The position numbers and the translations under genes are program-made. Source: Pseudomonadota bacterium (GTDB taxonomy: Bacteria; Desulfobacterota; Desulfarculia; Desulfarculales; Desulfarculaceae). From it: a stretch of 64,000 nucleotides of DNA. Below the pieces are notes generated by a model that was given only the letters and a program-made list of their open reading frames with translations, made no database searches and had not been told where the DNA came from. Shown one piece after another: positions 1 to 7,409 of this stretch. How positions within the stretch are numbered: position 1 is the first letter of the stretch; every line of letters starts with the position of its first letter. The stretch is taken from the NCBI GenBank assembly GCA_018902755.1, contig JAHIQI010000044.1, positions 29,952 to 93,951 of the forward strand, written 5' to 3'.

Positions 1-1
1 G

Positions 2-859
2 GCCTTCGTCTCCACCGCCTGGGCCTACATGGCCCGCTTCGGCCTGGTGTCCCTGGGCCACGGGGTGTTCCTGGGCATCGGGGCCTATATCCCGGTGATG
101 CTTTTCAACTACTACGGGGTCTCCCCCTGGCTGGGCATGCTGGCCGGGGTGGGCGCGGCGGTGCTGGTGGCCTCCATCCTGGGCTACGCCTGCTTCCGCT
201 TCGGGCTCATCGGCGACTACTTCGCCCTGGTCACCCTGGCCATGGCCGAGGTGGTCAGCCTGGCCATCGTGGCCTGCCGCGAGGTGACCGGAGGCTCCCT
301 GGGCTGTACCCTCAAGGCCTCGGTGGGCTGGGCCAGTTTCCAGTTCGACGACAAGCGCTACTTTTACTACATCATCTTCGCCTTCTTGCTCTTGGCCCTG
401 TACATCTGGCGGCTCATCGACAAGAGCCGCATGCGCCTGGCCCTCACCGCCATCGAGGAGTCGGAGCTGGCCGCCTCGTCCATGGGCGTGAGCATCATCC
501 GCTTCAAGATGGGCATCACCCTGCTCAGCGCGGGGCTCACCGCCATGGGCGGGGTGCTCTATGCCCAGTACGTCACCTACATCAACCCCGGCACCATCAG
601 CGGGGTGGGGGTGTCGCTGTCCACCTGCTTCAAGGCCATCCTGGGGGGCATGTTTAATATCTTTGGCCCGCTGGCCGGAAGCGCCATAATGGTGTCATTG
701 GAGGAGTACTTCCGAATCAGCTTCGACACCGGATTCCTGGGGGTGTCGGAGATCATTTTCGGTGTGGTACTTTTGGTGATGATAATCTTCCTGCCCAAGG
801 GGATCGTGGGAAGCGTCTCCGAGTGGCTCAACAAGAGATTCGGCGTAGCAAGGAGCTGA
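2..859 (+). CDS. Branched-chain amino acid-type ABC transporter permease (LivM-like), 5' partial
   Basis: Inner-membrane permease of a Liv/HAAT-type ABC importer. The reading frame is open to the left edge, so the true start lies outside the window; the first visible methionine at 29 is internal. About eight hydrophobic segments are visible. The cytoplasmic stretch around 'MRLALTAIEESELAASSMGV' is the loop that contacts the ATPase in LivM proteins, and the end 'LPKGIVG' is family-typical. It stops 2 bases before the next start, so it is co-transcribed with the alcohol dehydrogenase. Its partner subunits must lie upstream, and its substrate cannot be assigned. Confidence 0.9.
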   Translation, partial: AFVSTAWAYMARFGLVSLGHGVFLGIGAYIPVMLFNYYGVSPWLGMLAGVGAAVLVASILGYACFRFGLIGDYFALVTLAMAEVVSLAIVACREVTGGSLGCTLKASVGWASFQFDDKRYFYYIIFAFLLLALYIWRLIDKSRMRLALTAIEESELAASSMGVSIIRFKMGITLLSAGLTAMGGVLYAQYVTYINPGTISGVGVSLSTCFKAILGGMFNIFGPLAGSAIMVSLEEYFRISFDTGFLGVSEIIFGVVLLVMIIFLPKGIVGSVSEWLNKRFGVARS

Positions 860-861
860 GC

Positions 862-2040
862 GTGAAAACGACTTTTTATGAACCGGACAAACTGAGCACT
901 TTTCTGGCAAGCAAAAAGACCCTGCTGGCCAAGGGGGCCATCGCCCAGGCGGGGCCGGAAGCCAAGAAACTGGGGGCCAAGAAGGTTATGGTGGTTACCG
1001 ACGCGGGGGTGATGAAAGCGGGCCTGGCCGACACGGTGCGGGACTCGCTGAGCGCGGCGGGCCTGGAGGTGGGGGTGTTCGACGGCATCTTGCCCGAGCC
1101 TCCGGCGCGGGTCATCGACCAGTGCGCCGAGGTGTTCCGCAAGGGCGGCTACGACCTGTGCCTGGGCCTGGGCGGCGGCAGCTCCCTGGACTCGGCCAAG
1201 ATAGTGTCCAACCTGGCCGCTAATCCGGGATCGGTGCTGGAGTACGTGGGCATGGACATGCTGCCCAAAAAGGGCACCCCGCTGATGTTGGTGCCGACCA
1301 CGGCGGGCACCGGCAGCGAGGCCACCCGGGTCATGGTGCTCACCGACGAATCCGACAACACCAAAAAGGTGGTCTTCAGCGACTACCTGCTGCCCGACGT
1401 GTCCATACTGGACCCGGAGCTGACCCTGTCCGTGCCCCCCTCGGTGACCGCGGACACCGGCCTGGACGCCCTGGTGCACGCCATCGAGACCCACGTCTCG
1501 GTGAACGCCACCCCCTACTCGGATATCCTCTCCCTGCAGGCCATCGCCATGATCGCCCGCCATCTGCCCCAGGCCTATGCCAAGGGCGGAAACCTGCTGC
1601 CCCGCTACAACATGCTGCTGGCGGCCAACCTCTCCGGCTCGGCCTTTGCCAGCGGCGGCCTGGGCGCGGTGCACGGCCTGGCCTACGTCCTGGGCACCGA
1701 GTACCACATGGCCCACGGCCGCTCCAACGCCATCATGCTGCCCCATGTCATGGCCTTCAACCTGAGCGGCAACCTGGAGAAGTTCGCTGGCATCGCCGAG
1801 GCCATGGGCGAGGACATCACGGGCCTGTCGCCTTACGAGGCCGCCGCCCTGTCGGTGGAGGCGGTGTATTCGCTCATGGAGGCGGTGAACCTCTCGGCGC
1901 GGCTCACCGACTACGGCGTCAGCCGCGACGACCTGCCCAAGCTGGTCAAGGGCGGCATGGCCCAGGCCCGGCTGTTCGTGCCCAACCCCAGGGACCTCAC
2001 CGAGGCCGACGTGGAGCAGATCTACTCCAGCGCCTTTTAG
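862..2040 (+). CDS. Iron-containing (group III) alcohol dehydrogenase
   Basis: Predicted NAD(P)-dependent alcohol dehydrogenase of 392 aa, the usual family length. The nucleotide-binding 'GGGSSLDSAK' and the 'PTTAGTGSEATR' segment are clear. Metal-ligand positions are seen in 'DALVHAIETH', 'GAVHGLAYVLG' and 'MAHGRSNAIMLP'. The GTG at 862 is chosen because AGGAG (851-855) precedes it by six bases; a longer frame from 823 would overlap the permease. The gene follows the permease directly and ends at a strong terminator. The family includes 1,3-propanediol, 4-hydroxybutyrate and short-chain alcohol dehydrogenases; the substrate is not predictable here. Confidence 0.92.
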   Translation: MKTTFYEPDKLSTFLASKKTLLAKGAIAQAGPEAKKLGAKKVMVVTDAGVMKAGLADTVRDSLSAAGLEVGVFDGILPEPPARVIDQCAEVFRKGGYDLCLGLGGGSSLDSAKIVSNLAANPGSVLEYVGMDMLPKKGTPLMLVPTTAGTGSEATRVMVLTDESDNTKKVVFSDYLLPDVSILDPELTLSVPPSVTADTGLDALVHAIETHVSVNATPYSDILSLQAIAMIARHLPQAYAKGGNLLPRYNMLLAANLSGSAFASGGLGAVHGLAYVLGTEYHMAHGRSNAIMLPHVMAFNLSGNLEKFAGIAEAMGEDITGLSPYEAAALSVEAVYSLMEAVNLSARLTDYGVSRDDLPKLVKGGMAQARLFVPNPRDLTEADVEQIYSSAF

Positions 2041-2058
2041 CCTCGCGGCTCGAGAATC

Positions 2059-2099
2059 AACGGCGCGCCGCCCGGCCTGGGCGGCGCGCCGTTTTTTTT
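2059..2099 (+). terminator. Rho-independent terminator after the alcohol dehydrogenase
   Basis: A perfect 15-bp inverted repeat (2059-2073 with 2079-2093) encloses a 5-nt loop and runs into an unbroken T tract. The A tract on the 5' side means it could also stop transcription of the convergent gene on the minus strand. Confidence 0.93.
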
Positions 2100-2105
2100 G
2101 GCGAT

Positions 2106-3383
2106 CTAAAAGGGGCTTCTGAGCATTCCCTGGTCGAAGTTTAGGGCCCAGGGCTCGGGGGCAATCTCGATCTTGGGGTCGGCGGCAAGGGCCGCGCGGT
2201 AGGCGTGGGAAACGTAGAGCTCTTCCAACTCCAGGGTGTTCTTGATGTACACGATGCCCAGGTCCTCCAGGGTGTAGGGCCTGATGGTCATCAGGGCGGC
2301 GGCCACCGCGTCCAGGTCGGTGTCATAGGTGGGGGGGATCATGCCCGCCTCGGGGGTGCAGGCGGTGAGGCAGTTGATGATGGTGGCCTGCTGGTCGATC
2401 TCATTCACCAGGCCGTGCAGGGTGGAGTCGGCCTGGCCGATGCCCACCGCGCTGCCCGCGGTGTGCGCGCTCAGGCGGCGCACGTGGATGCGGGCAATCT
2501 TGGGGATTTCGCGCCTGGCCCCGTAGGCGGCCACGTCGCGGCCCACCACGTTGGGGTCGATGCCCATGCCCGATATTTCCTTGCCCATCTCCTCCACGAT
2601 TAGCAGATCCACCTGCTCCATGGGCAGGCGGGGCAGGATGGCCCGGGCCAGGCCCATCAACTCGGTCTCCACCTGCTCCATGCGCTCCGGCCCGGCCAGG
2701 CGCAACTTGCAGAGCTGGTGGTTCTGGTTCTCCACCAGGGCCACCCCGAACAAGAAGCGGCTGCGGCCCATGGCCTCGCGACCGGCGGTGGAGAGGATGT
2801 CGTATTGGGGGCGCACCAGGCTCAGGCGGTGGTAATACTCCGCGCCCGCCTGGTTGCCCAGGCCGATGCTCATCATCTTGAGGATGCCCGACTCGGTGGG
2901 GCCGATGAAATTGGTGTGGGGTTTGATGCGGTTGATCAGCACCAGGCCGTCGGCCTCATGGGCCAGGCGGTTGACGAACAGGGGGATGCCGCAGGAGGTT
3001 TCGCCCAGGGAGACCACCTCCATGGTGGCCCGGATGGGAGCGCCGCAGGTCTCTTCGGTGACCCCCCGGTGGCCCAGCACCTCGATCTGCCCCTGGGCCG
3101 TGGCCCCACCGTGGGAGCCCATGGCCGGAATGATGAAGGGATCGGCTCCCAGGGAGCGCAGGCACCGCACCACCCCGGCCACCACCGTGGCCAGGTTGCT
3201 GATGCCCCGGCTGCCCACCCCCACCGCCACCTTGGCCCCCGGCGGCAGGCTCAGGCCGTCCTTGAGGGCCGCGAACTCGCGCTCCAGAGCCGGGACCGGT
3301 TCTATGGCCGGGGGGATGTCGAATAGCTGGCGGATTTTGAGCATGGGGGGTAGTTGCAAGTCAGCCGGGTTGTCGCAGAGCAT
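2106..3383 (-). CDS. Lactate racemase domain (DUF2088, LarA-like) protein
   Basis: A 425-aa protein resembling the LarA/DUF2088 superfamily. Nickel-dependent LarA enzymes racemise or epimerise 2-hydroxyacids with a nickel-pincer nucleotide. Visible blocks are 'VAVGVGSRGISNL', 'IIPAMGSHGGATAQGQ' and 'INRIKPHTNF'. The second aligns with the LarA GxHR region but reads G-S-H-G, so LarA chemistry should not be assumed. ATG at 3383 has an AGGAGG-type site just upstream. No larB, larC or larE homologue is in the window. It diverges from the nickel/cobalt uptake operon, which is suggestive but not proof of nickel use. Confidence 0.7.
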   Translation of the reverse strand: MLCDNPADLQLPPMLKIRQLFDIPPAIEPVPALEREFAALKDGLSLPPGAKVAVGVGSRGISNLATVVAGVVRCLRSLGADPFIIPAMGSHGGATAQGQIEVLGHRGVTEETCGAPIRATMEVVSLGETSCGIPLFVNRLAHEADGLVLINRIKPHTNFIGPTESGILKMMSIGLGNQAGAEYYHRLSLVRPQYDILSTAGREAMGRSRFLFGVALVENQNHQLCKLRLAGPERMEQVETELMGLARAILPRLPMEQVDLLIVEEMGKEISGMGIDPNVVGRDVAAYGARREIPKIARIHVRRLSAHTAGSAVGIGQADSTLHGLVNEIDQQATIINCLTACTPEAGMIPPTYDTDLDAVAAALMTIRPYTLEDLGIVYIKNTLELEELYVSHAYRAALAADPKIEIAPEPWALNFDQGMLRSPF

Positions 3384-3581
3384 TACCTCCTCCTTCTAAT
3401 CAGCCGTGGGCTCGGGACCGGCCCTAGTATACCGTTCTCGGTCGTGCGGGTTCAGCCCCAGCGTCATCCAAGCCTAAAAAAATCTTTCAAAACGAGCCGG
3501 TTGCGTGAGCGTGGCGGGTAATTTTTCGCTTCTGAAAACTTCCGGCGTTCCCCGCCGCGACGGGCCTGTTCCAAAAAAAGT

Positions 3582-3610
3582 TTGACAGGCGCGCCGGGGT
3601 GGGCTATCAG
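3582..3610 (+). promoter_or_regulatory. Sigma-70-type promoter for the metal uptake operon
   Basis: TTGACA at 3582-3587, a 17-bp spacer, and TATCAG at 3605-3610. The -35 box is perfect and the -10 box matches at four of six positions. Transcription would start near 3617, giving a leader of more than 200 nt before nikK. Confidence 0.65.
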
Positions 3611-3616
3611 ATCAAC

Positions 3617-3747
3617 TTAGCGGGTATCGCTACCGAGCATCGACATCTCGCGAGGCAGAAGCCTCTTTGGAGCAAAACGGTACTCCGCAACAAGATTGGG
3701 TTAAGAAAACCCGGTGGCCTACGGAACGTGGGTCGGCCGGGTTTTTT
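3617..3747 (+). ncRNA. Structured leader RNA with terminator-like hairpin (candidate metal-responsive element or small RNA)
   Basis: Between the promoter and the nikK-like gene the sequence can form several short hairpins, including GAGGC-agaa-GCCTC near 3650-3665 and GGAG...CTCC near 3668-3690. It then forms a GC-rich hairpin whose 3' arm CCGGGTTTTTT ends at about 3746, like an intrinsic terminator. This promoter, folded leader, terminator and gene order is that of a riboswitch or attenuator, or of an independent small RNA. I do not recognise conserved cobalamin or NiCo riboswitch sequence blocks, so the ligand is unknown. Confidence 0.45.
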
Positions 3748-3833
3748 GTTGCGCCATCCGCAGCAAGGGCCGGCCGGGCCCATCATGTAAAATGAGGCCA
3801 CCGGAACCACCTTTCACTCAAAGGAGCATGAGA

Positions 3834-4616
3834 ATGTTTGGGCGAATTGTGATGGCGGTTTTGTCGCTTTGCCTGCTGCTGGCCACTCCCGCGCTGGCCC
3901 ACTTCGGTATGGTGATCCCCGAGAGCAACCTCATGGCGCGTCCCGGCGTAATCAACCTGGACTTCCGCTTCTGGCACCCCATGGAGGGCCAGGGGATGAA
4001 CATGGTCAAGCCCAAGGAGGCCGGGGTGATGGCCAAGGGCAAGAAAACCGACCTGCTGCCCGCGCTCAAGGAAAAGAAGGTGGAGGGCTTCACCACCTGG
4101 CAGACCCAGTACCGGGTCAAGTCGCCGGGCGACTACATTTTCTACATGACTCCCCAGCCCTACTGGGAGCCCAGCGAGGACTGCTTCATCATCCACTACA
4201 CCAAGACCGTGGTTGACGCCCTGGAGGCCGAGGAGGGCTGGGATGCCCCGGTGGGCCTGCCCATGGAGATCGTGCCGCTGAGCAAACCCTTCGGCGTCTA
4301 CGCGGGCAACAACTTCTGCGGCCAGGTGCTCTACAAGGGCAAGCCCCTGGCTGGCGGCGAGGTGGAGGTGGAGTTCTACAATGTGGGCGGTAAACTTAAG
4401 GCACCGGCCGGGGCCTATGTCACCCAACTGGTCAAGACCGACGCCAACGGGGTGTTCAACTGGAGCATCCCCTGGCCGGGATGGTGGGGCTTCGCGGCTC
4501 TGCACACGGCGGAAGATTACAAGATCAAACACCAAGGTAAGGACAAGGACGTGGAACTTGGCGGCGTGATCTGGATATACGCCCACCCCGCCCTGTCCTC
4601 GGAAAAGGGCAACTAG
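3834..4616 (+). CDS. nikK: DUF4198 periplasmic nickel/cobalt uptake component (NikK-like)
   Basis: A 260-aa secreted protein at the head of an ECF-type metal uptake operon. A signal peptide of about 20 residues ends in 'TPALA', so the mature protein begins with histidine (HFG). DUF4198 proteins beside NikM/CbiM are proposed to help deliver nickel or cobalt in the periplasm. ATG at 3834 is preferred because AAGGAG (3821-3826) sits seven bases upstream; an in-frame ATG at 3828 is too close. The next gene starts 4 bases after its stop. Family and context are clear; Ni2+ versus Co2+ is not. Confidence 0.82.
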   Translation: MFGRIVMAVLSLCLLLATPALAHFGMVIPESNLMARPGVINLDFRFWHPMEGQGMNMVKPKEAGVMAKGKKTDLLPALKEKKVEGFTTWQTQYRVKSPGDYIFYMTPQPYWEPSEDCFIIHYTKTVVDALEAEEGWDAPVGLPMEIVPLSKPFGVYAGNNFCGQVLYKGKPLAGGEVEVEFYNVGGKLKAPAGAYVTQLVKTDANGVFNWSIPWPGWWGFAALHTAEDYKIKHQGKDKDVELGGVIWIYAHPALSSEKGN

Positions 4617-4619
4617 AAG

Positions 4620-5234
4620 GTGCACATCTCCGAAGGAGTTCTCTCCGGGCCGGTCCTGGCCGGTGGCGCGGTAATCAGCGCCGCCGGCCTGGCCCTGGGA
4701 CTTAGGAGCATCGACTACGACAAGCTGCCGCGGGTGGCCCTTTTGTCGGCGGTGTTTTTCGTGGCCAGCCTGATTCACCTGCCGGTGGGGCCTTCCTCGA
4801 TTCACCTGGTGCTCAACGGCCTGGTGGGACTCATTTTGGGCTGGGCGGCCTTTCCCGCCCTGTTCGTGGGGCTGGTTCTGCAGGCGGTGCTGTTCCAGTT
4901 CGGCGGGCTCACCGTGCTGGGGGTCAACACCGCCACCATGGCCCTGCCCGCGGTGCTGGGCTATTACCTCTTCGCCCCCTTGCTGCGCCGGGACGGCAAG
5001 ACGGCCCCGGTGGTCGCCGCCTTTGCGGCGGGATTTTGTGCCATTTTCTTCTCCGCCGTGCTCACCGGGCTCAGCCTCTATTTCAGCGGCGAGGCCTTCC
5101 TGGGCGCGGCCTGGGCCATCGTGGCGGCCAATTTCCCCGGCATGATCCTGGAAGGCCTTATCACCGCCGTGGCGGTGATGTTTCTTAGAAAGGTCAAGCC
5201 GGAGCTGTTGGGCATGAGGCCCAGGGTGGAGTGA
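4620..5234 (+). CDS. nikM: ECF transporter substrate-binding membrane subunit CbiM/NikM
   Basis: A 204-aa integral membrane S-component with about six hydrophobic segments. The N-terminus 'MHISEGVLS' is diagnostic: in CbiM/NikM the N-terminal Met-His inserts into the core and the histidine is a metal ligand. The GTG start at 4620 is fixed by this conserved N-terminus. It lies within the nikK-M-L-Q-O order seen in other proteobacteria. Separate nikK and nikL genes argue for the nickel-type arrangement over a fused CbiMN, but cobalt remains possible. Confidence 0.93.
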   Translation: MHISEGVLSGPVLAGGAVISAAGLALGLRSIDYDKLPRVALLSAVFFVASLIHLPVGPSSIHLVLNGLVGLILGWAAFPALFVGLVLQAVLFQFGGLTVLGVNTATMALPAVLGYYLFAPLLRRDGKTAPVVAAFAAGFCAIFFSAVLTGLSLYFSGEAFLGAAWAIVAANFPGMILEGLITAVAVMFLRKVKPELLGMRPRVE

Positions 5235-5241
5235 GGCAATT

Positions 5242-5841
5242 ATGCGTTTGACTATATCGGCGGTTTTATTCGCCCTGATCCTGGCCCTGGCGGGCGCGGC
5301 CCAGGCCCACCGCATCAGCGTTTACGCCTATGTGGAGGACGGCCAAATCAAGGGAGAGGGCTACATGCCCGGCGGCGGCAAGGTCAGCAACCAGCAGGTG
5401 CAGGTGCTGGACGCCGGGGGCAAGGTGTTGGCCGAGGCCAAGACCAGCCCGGAGGGAGCCTTCTCCCTGCCTTTGCCCCAGGCCAAGCCACCCCTGACCC
5501 TGGTGCTCAGCGCCGGGGCCGGTCACCGGGCCACCTATAAACTGAGCGCGGCGGACCTGGGCGTGGCCGCGACCGCCGCCAAGGCGGCCCCAGCCTCCGC
5601 GGCCCCCACGGCCGCCAAGCCCGTTGCCCAGGCCGTGGCGGCCGGCCAGGACCTTGGCCCCCAGATAAAAAAGGCGGTGGAGCAGGCGGTGGCCCCCTTG
5701 CGGGCCCAGTTGGCCGAGATGGCCCTGCGCTCCAACGAGGTGAGCCTCAAGGACATTGTGGGCGGCTTGGGCTGGATCGTGGGCCTGCTGGGCCTGGCCG
5801 CGTATATGAAGGCCCGCAAAATGGCGGGAGCCCCTAAGTGA
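5242..5841 (+). CDS. nikL: NikL-like periplasmic/membrane-anchored component
   Basis: A 199-aa protein with a signal peptide ending 'GAAQA', so the mature chain begins with His (HRISVYAY). A carboxypeptidase-regulatory-like beta domain covers roughly residues 23-105. A linker rich in Ala and Pro and a helical segment follow, and a single C-terminal transmembrane helix ('LGWIVGLLGLAAY') ends in a basic tail. This matches NikL in nikKLMQO operons, where it is thought to aid NikM. Its stop overlaps the nikQ start by 4 bases. Confidence 0.78.
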   Translation: MRLTISAVLFALILALAGAAQAHRISVYAYVEDGQIKGEGYMPGGGKVSNQQVQVLDAGGKVLAEAKTSPEGAFSLPLPQAKPPLTLVLSAGAGHRATYKLSAADLGVAATAAKAAPASAAPTAAKPVAQAVAAGQDLGPQIKKAVEQAVAPLRAQLAEMALRSNEVSLKDIVGGLGWIVGLLGLAAYMKARKMAGAPK

Positions 5842-6656
5842 GCGAAGCCGCCTCCCAGGCGGCCGCCCAGGCCGCAGTCCGGGTGGAGCCCGCGCCCACC
5901 CTGGACAACGCCCTGGCCGTGGGGCCGGTGGGCCGCCTGGACCCCCGGGCCAAGCTGGTGGTGGTGTTCGCCTACAGCCTGCTCATGGCCCTGGCCTACT
6001 CTCCGCTCATGGCCGCCCTGGGGGTGCTCTTGGGCCTGGGCTTGGTGGCCTGGGCCCGGTTGGGCTGGAAGGTGTTCCTAAGCCGTTTGGTGGCGGTAAA
6101 CCTGTTCACCGCCTTCCTGTGGTTGTTCCTGCCCTGGCAGCTCAGCTTGGGCCAAGGCGCCTGGGACCTGAGCCTGGCCTACAACCCCGACGGCCTGTCC
6201 CTGGCCCTGCTGGTCACCCTCAAGGCCAACGCCATCTTTCTGGCCCTCTTGGCCCTGTTGGGCAGCAGCCCGGTCAACGACATCTTTCACGCCCTGGCTC
6301 ACCTCAAGGTGCCCTCCAAGCTGGTCACCATGTTTTTGCTTTTCTACCGCTACCTGCACGTGATGCGCCAGGAGTACCAGCGCCTGCGCCAGGCCATGCA
6401 GGTGCGCGGCTTCCAGCCCGGCAGCAACCTGCACACCTACAAGACCTACGCCCAGCTTACGGGCATCCTCCTGGTGCGCAGCCTGGACCGCTCGGAGCGG
6501 GTGTACCAGGCCATGCTCTGCCGGGGCTTCGGGGGGACCTTCTGGCTGCTGGACCACTTTTCCTGGCGGCGGGCGGACACCGGCTTTTGCCTTGTCTCGG
6601 GACTGGTGCTGCTGGTGCTGGCCCTTTTGCAATGGAGCGGGATTTCATGGAACTGA
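5838..6656 (+). CDS. nikQ: ECF transporter transmembrane T-component CbiQ/NikQ
   Basis: A 272-aa membrane coupling protein linking the substrate-binding subunit to the ATPase. Several hydrophobic helices are followed by the cytoplasmic coupling region with the T-component 'AMQVRGF' and 'AMLCRGF' motifs (the A-R-G signatures that bind the ATPase). The GTG start overlaps the nikL stop (GTGA) and the stop lies inside the nikO start region, so translational coupling is likely throughout. The extra Ala-rich N-terminus (about 20 residues) is not typical of the family. Confidence 0.92.
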   Translation: MSEAASQAAAQAAVRVEPAPTLDNALAVGPVGRLDPRAKLVVVFAYSLLMALAYSPLMAALGVLLGLGLVAWARLGWKVFLSRLVAVNLFTAFLWLFLPWQLSLGQGAWDLSLAYNPDGLSLALLVTLKANAIFLALLALLGSSPVNDIFHALAHLKVPSKLVTMFLLFYRYLHVMRQEYQRLRQAMQVRGFQPGSNLHTYKTYAQLTGILLVRSLDRSERVYQAMLCRGFGGTFWLLDHFSWRRADTGFCLVSGLVLLVLALLQWSGISWN

Positions 6657-7300
6657 TTCGTCTGGAGGGCGTGAGCTTTGCCTACTCGGGCAGGCCGCCG
6701 GTTTTCCAGGGCATGGACTTCGCCCTGTCCGAGGGCCAGCGCCTGGGCATCCTGGGCCCCAACGGGGCGGGCAAGTCCACCCTGTTCCAAATATGCCTGG
6801 GCCTGCTGCACCCCCAACAGGGCAGGATCTACGCCAAGGGCGGCCTGTGCCAGGGAGAGAAGGACTTCCGCGCCCTGCGCCGGGAGTTGGGCTATCTGTT
6901 CCAAGACCCGGACGACCAGCTGTTCTGCCTCACCGTGGCCGAGGACGTGGCTTTCGGTCCCCTGAATCTGGGCAAGGGCCGCCAGGAGGTGCAGCGCCTG
7001 GTGGAGGGCACCCTGAACAGTCTGGGCCTGGGCGACTACGGCCACAGGCTCACCTATCAGCTTTCCGGCGGGGAGAAGCGCCTCATCTCCCTGGCCACGG
7101 TTTTGGCCATGCAACCCAAGGCCCTGCTCCTGGACGAGCCCAGCACCGGCTTGGACTCGGAGCGGGCGGCGGTCATGGAAAGAGTGTTGGATGAATCCAA
7201 CCTGTCCTGGGCCATGGTCTCCCACGACCTGGGCCTGCTCGAACGCACCTGCCACAATATCGTTCGCTTGGAGGGGGGACTCCTGAAGGACCTACCCTAG
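6647..7300 (+). CDS. nikO: ECF transporter ATPase CbiO/NikO
   Basis: A 217-aa ABC ATPase. It shows Walker A 'GPNGAGKST', the Q-loop 'FQDPDDQLF' typical of CbiO/EcfA proteins, signature 'LSGGEKR', Walker B 'ALLLDEPS', D-loop 'TGLD' and H-loop 'SHD'. ATG 6647 is chosen over ATG 6632 because GGAG (6634-6637) is correctly spaced for it. The start overlaps the nikQ stop. At 217 aa it is somewhat shorter than most CbiO proteins, but all catalytic motifs are present. A single ATPase gene suggests a homodimeric motor. Confidence 0.94.
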   Translation: MELIRLEGVSFAYSGRPPVFQGMDFALSEGQRLGILGPNGAGKSTLFQICLGLLHPQQGRIYAKGGLCQGEKDFRALRRELGYLFQDPDDQLFCLTVAEDVAFGPLNLGKGRQEVQRLVEGTLNSLGLGDYGHRLTYQLSGGEKRLISLATVLAMQPKALLLDEPSTGLDSERAAVMERVLDESNLSWAMVSHDLGLLERTCHNIVRLEGGLLKDLP

Positions 7301-7409
7301 GGACTCCGCAAAAATTTGCGCCTTTGTGATCCGGGCTTTCGGGCCCGGCTAGGGGAGCTTTGCGCCGAATTCGGGCGCGAGCGGGAACACCTTCAAAAGG
7401 AGACAAGTG

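Noticed and set aside
823..862. Longer start for the alcohol dehydrogenase at 823
   Set aside because: It would overlap the permease by 37 bases and lacks a ribosome site, whereas GTG 862 has a well-spaced AGGAG.
3600..3750. Cobalamin riboswitch upstream of the cbiM/nikM operon
   Set aside because: The conserved cobalamin-box sequence and its expected flanking helices are not visible. I kept only a generic structured-leader call.
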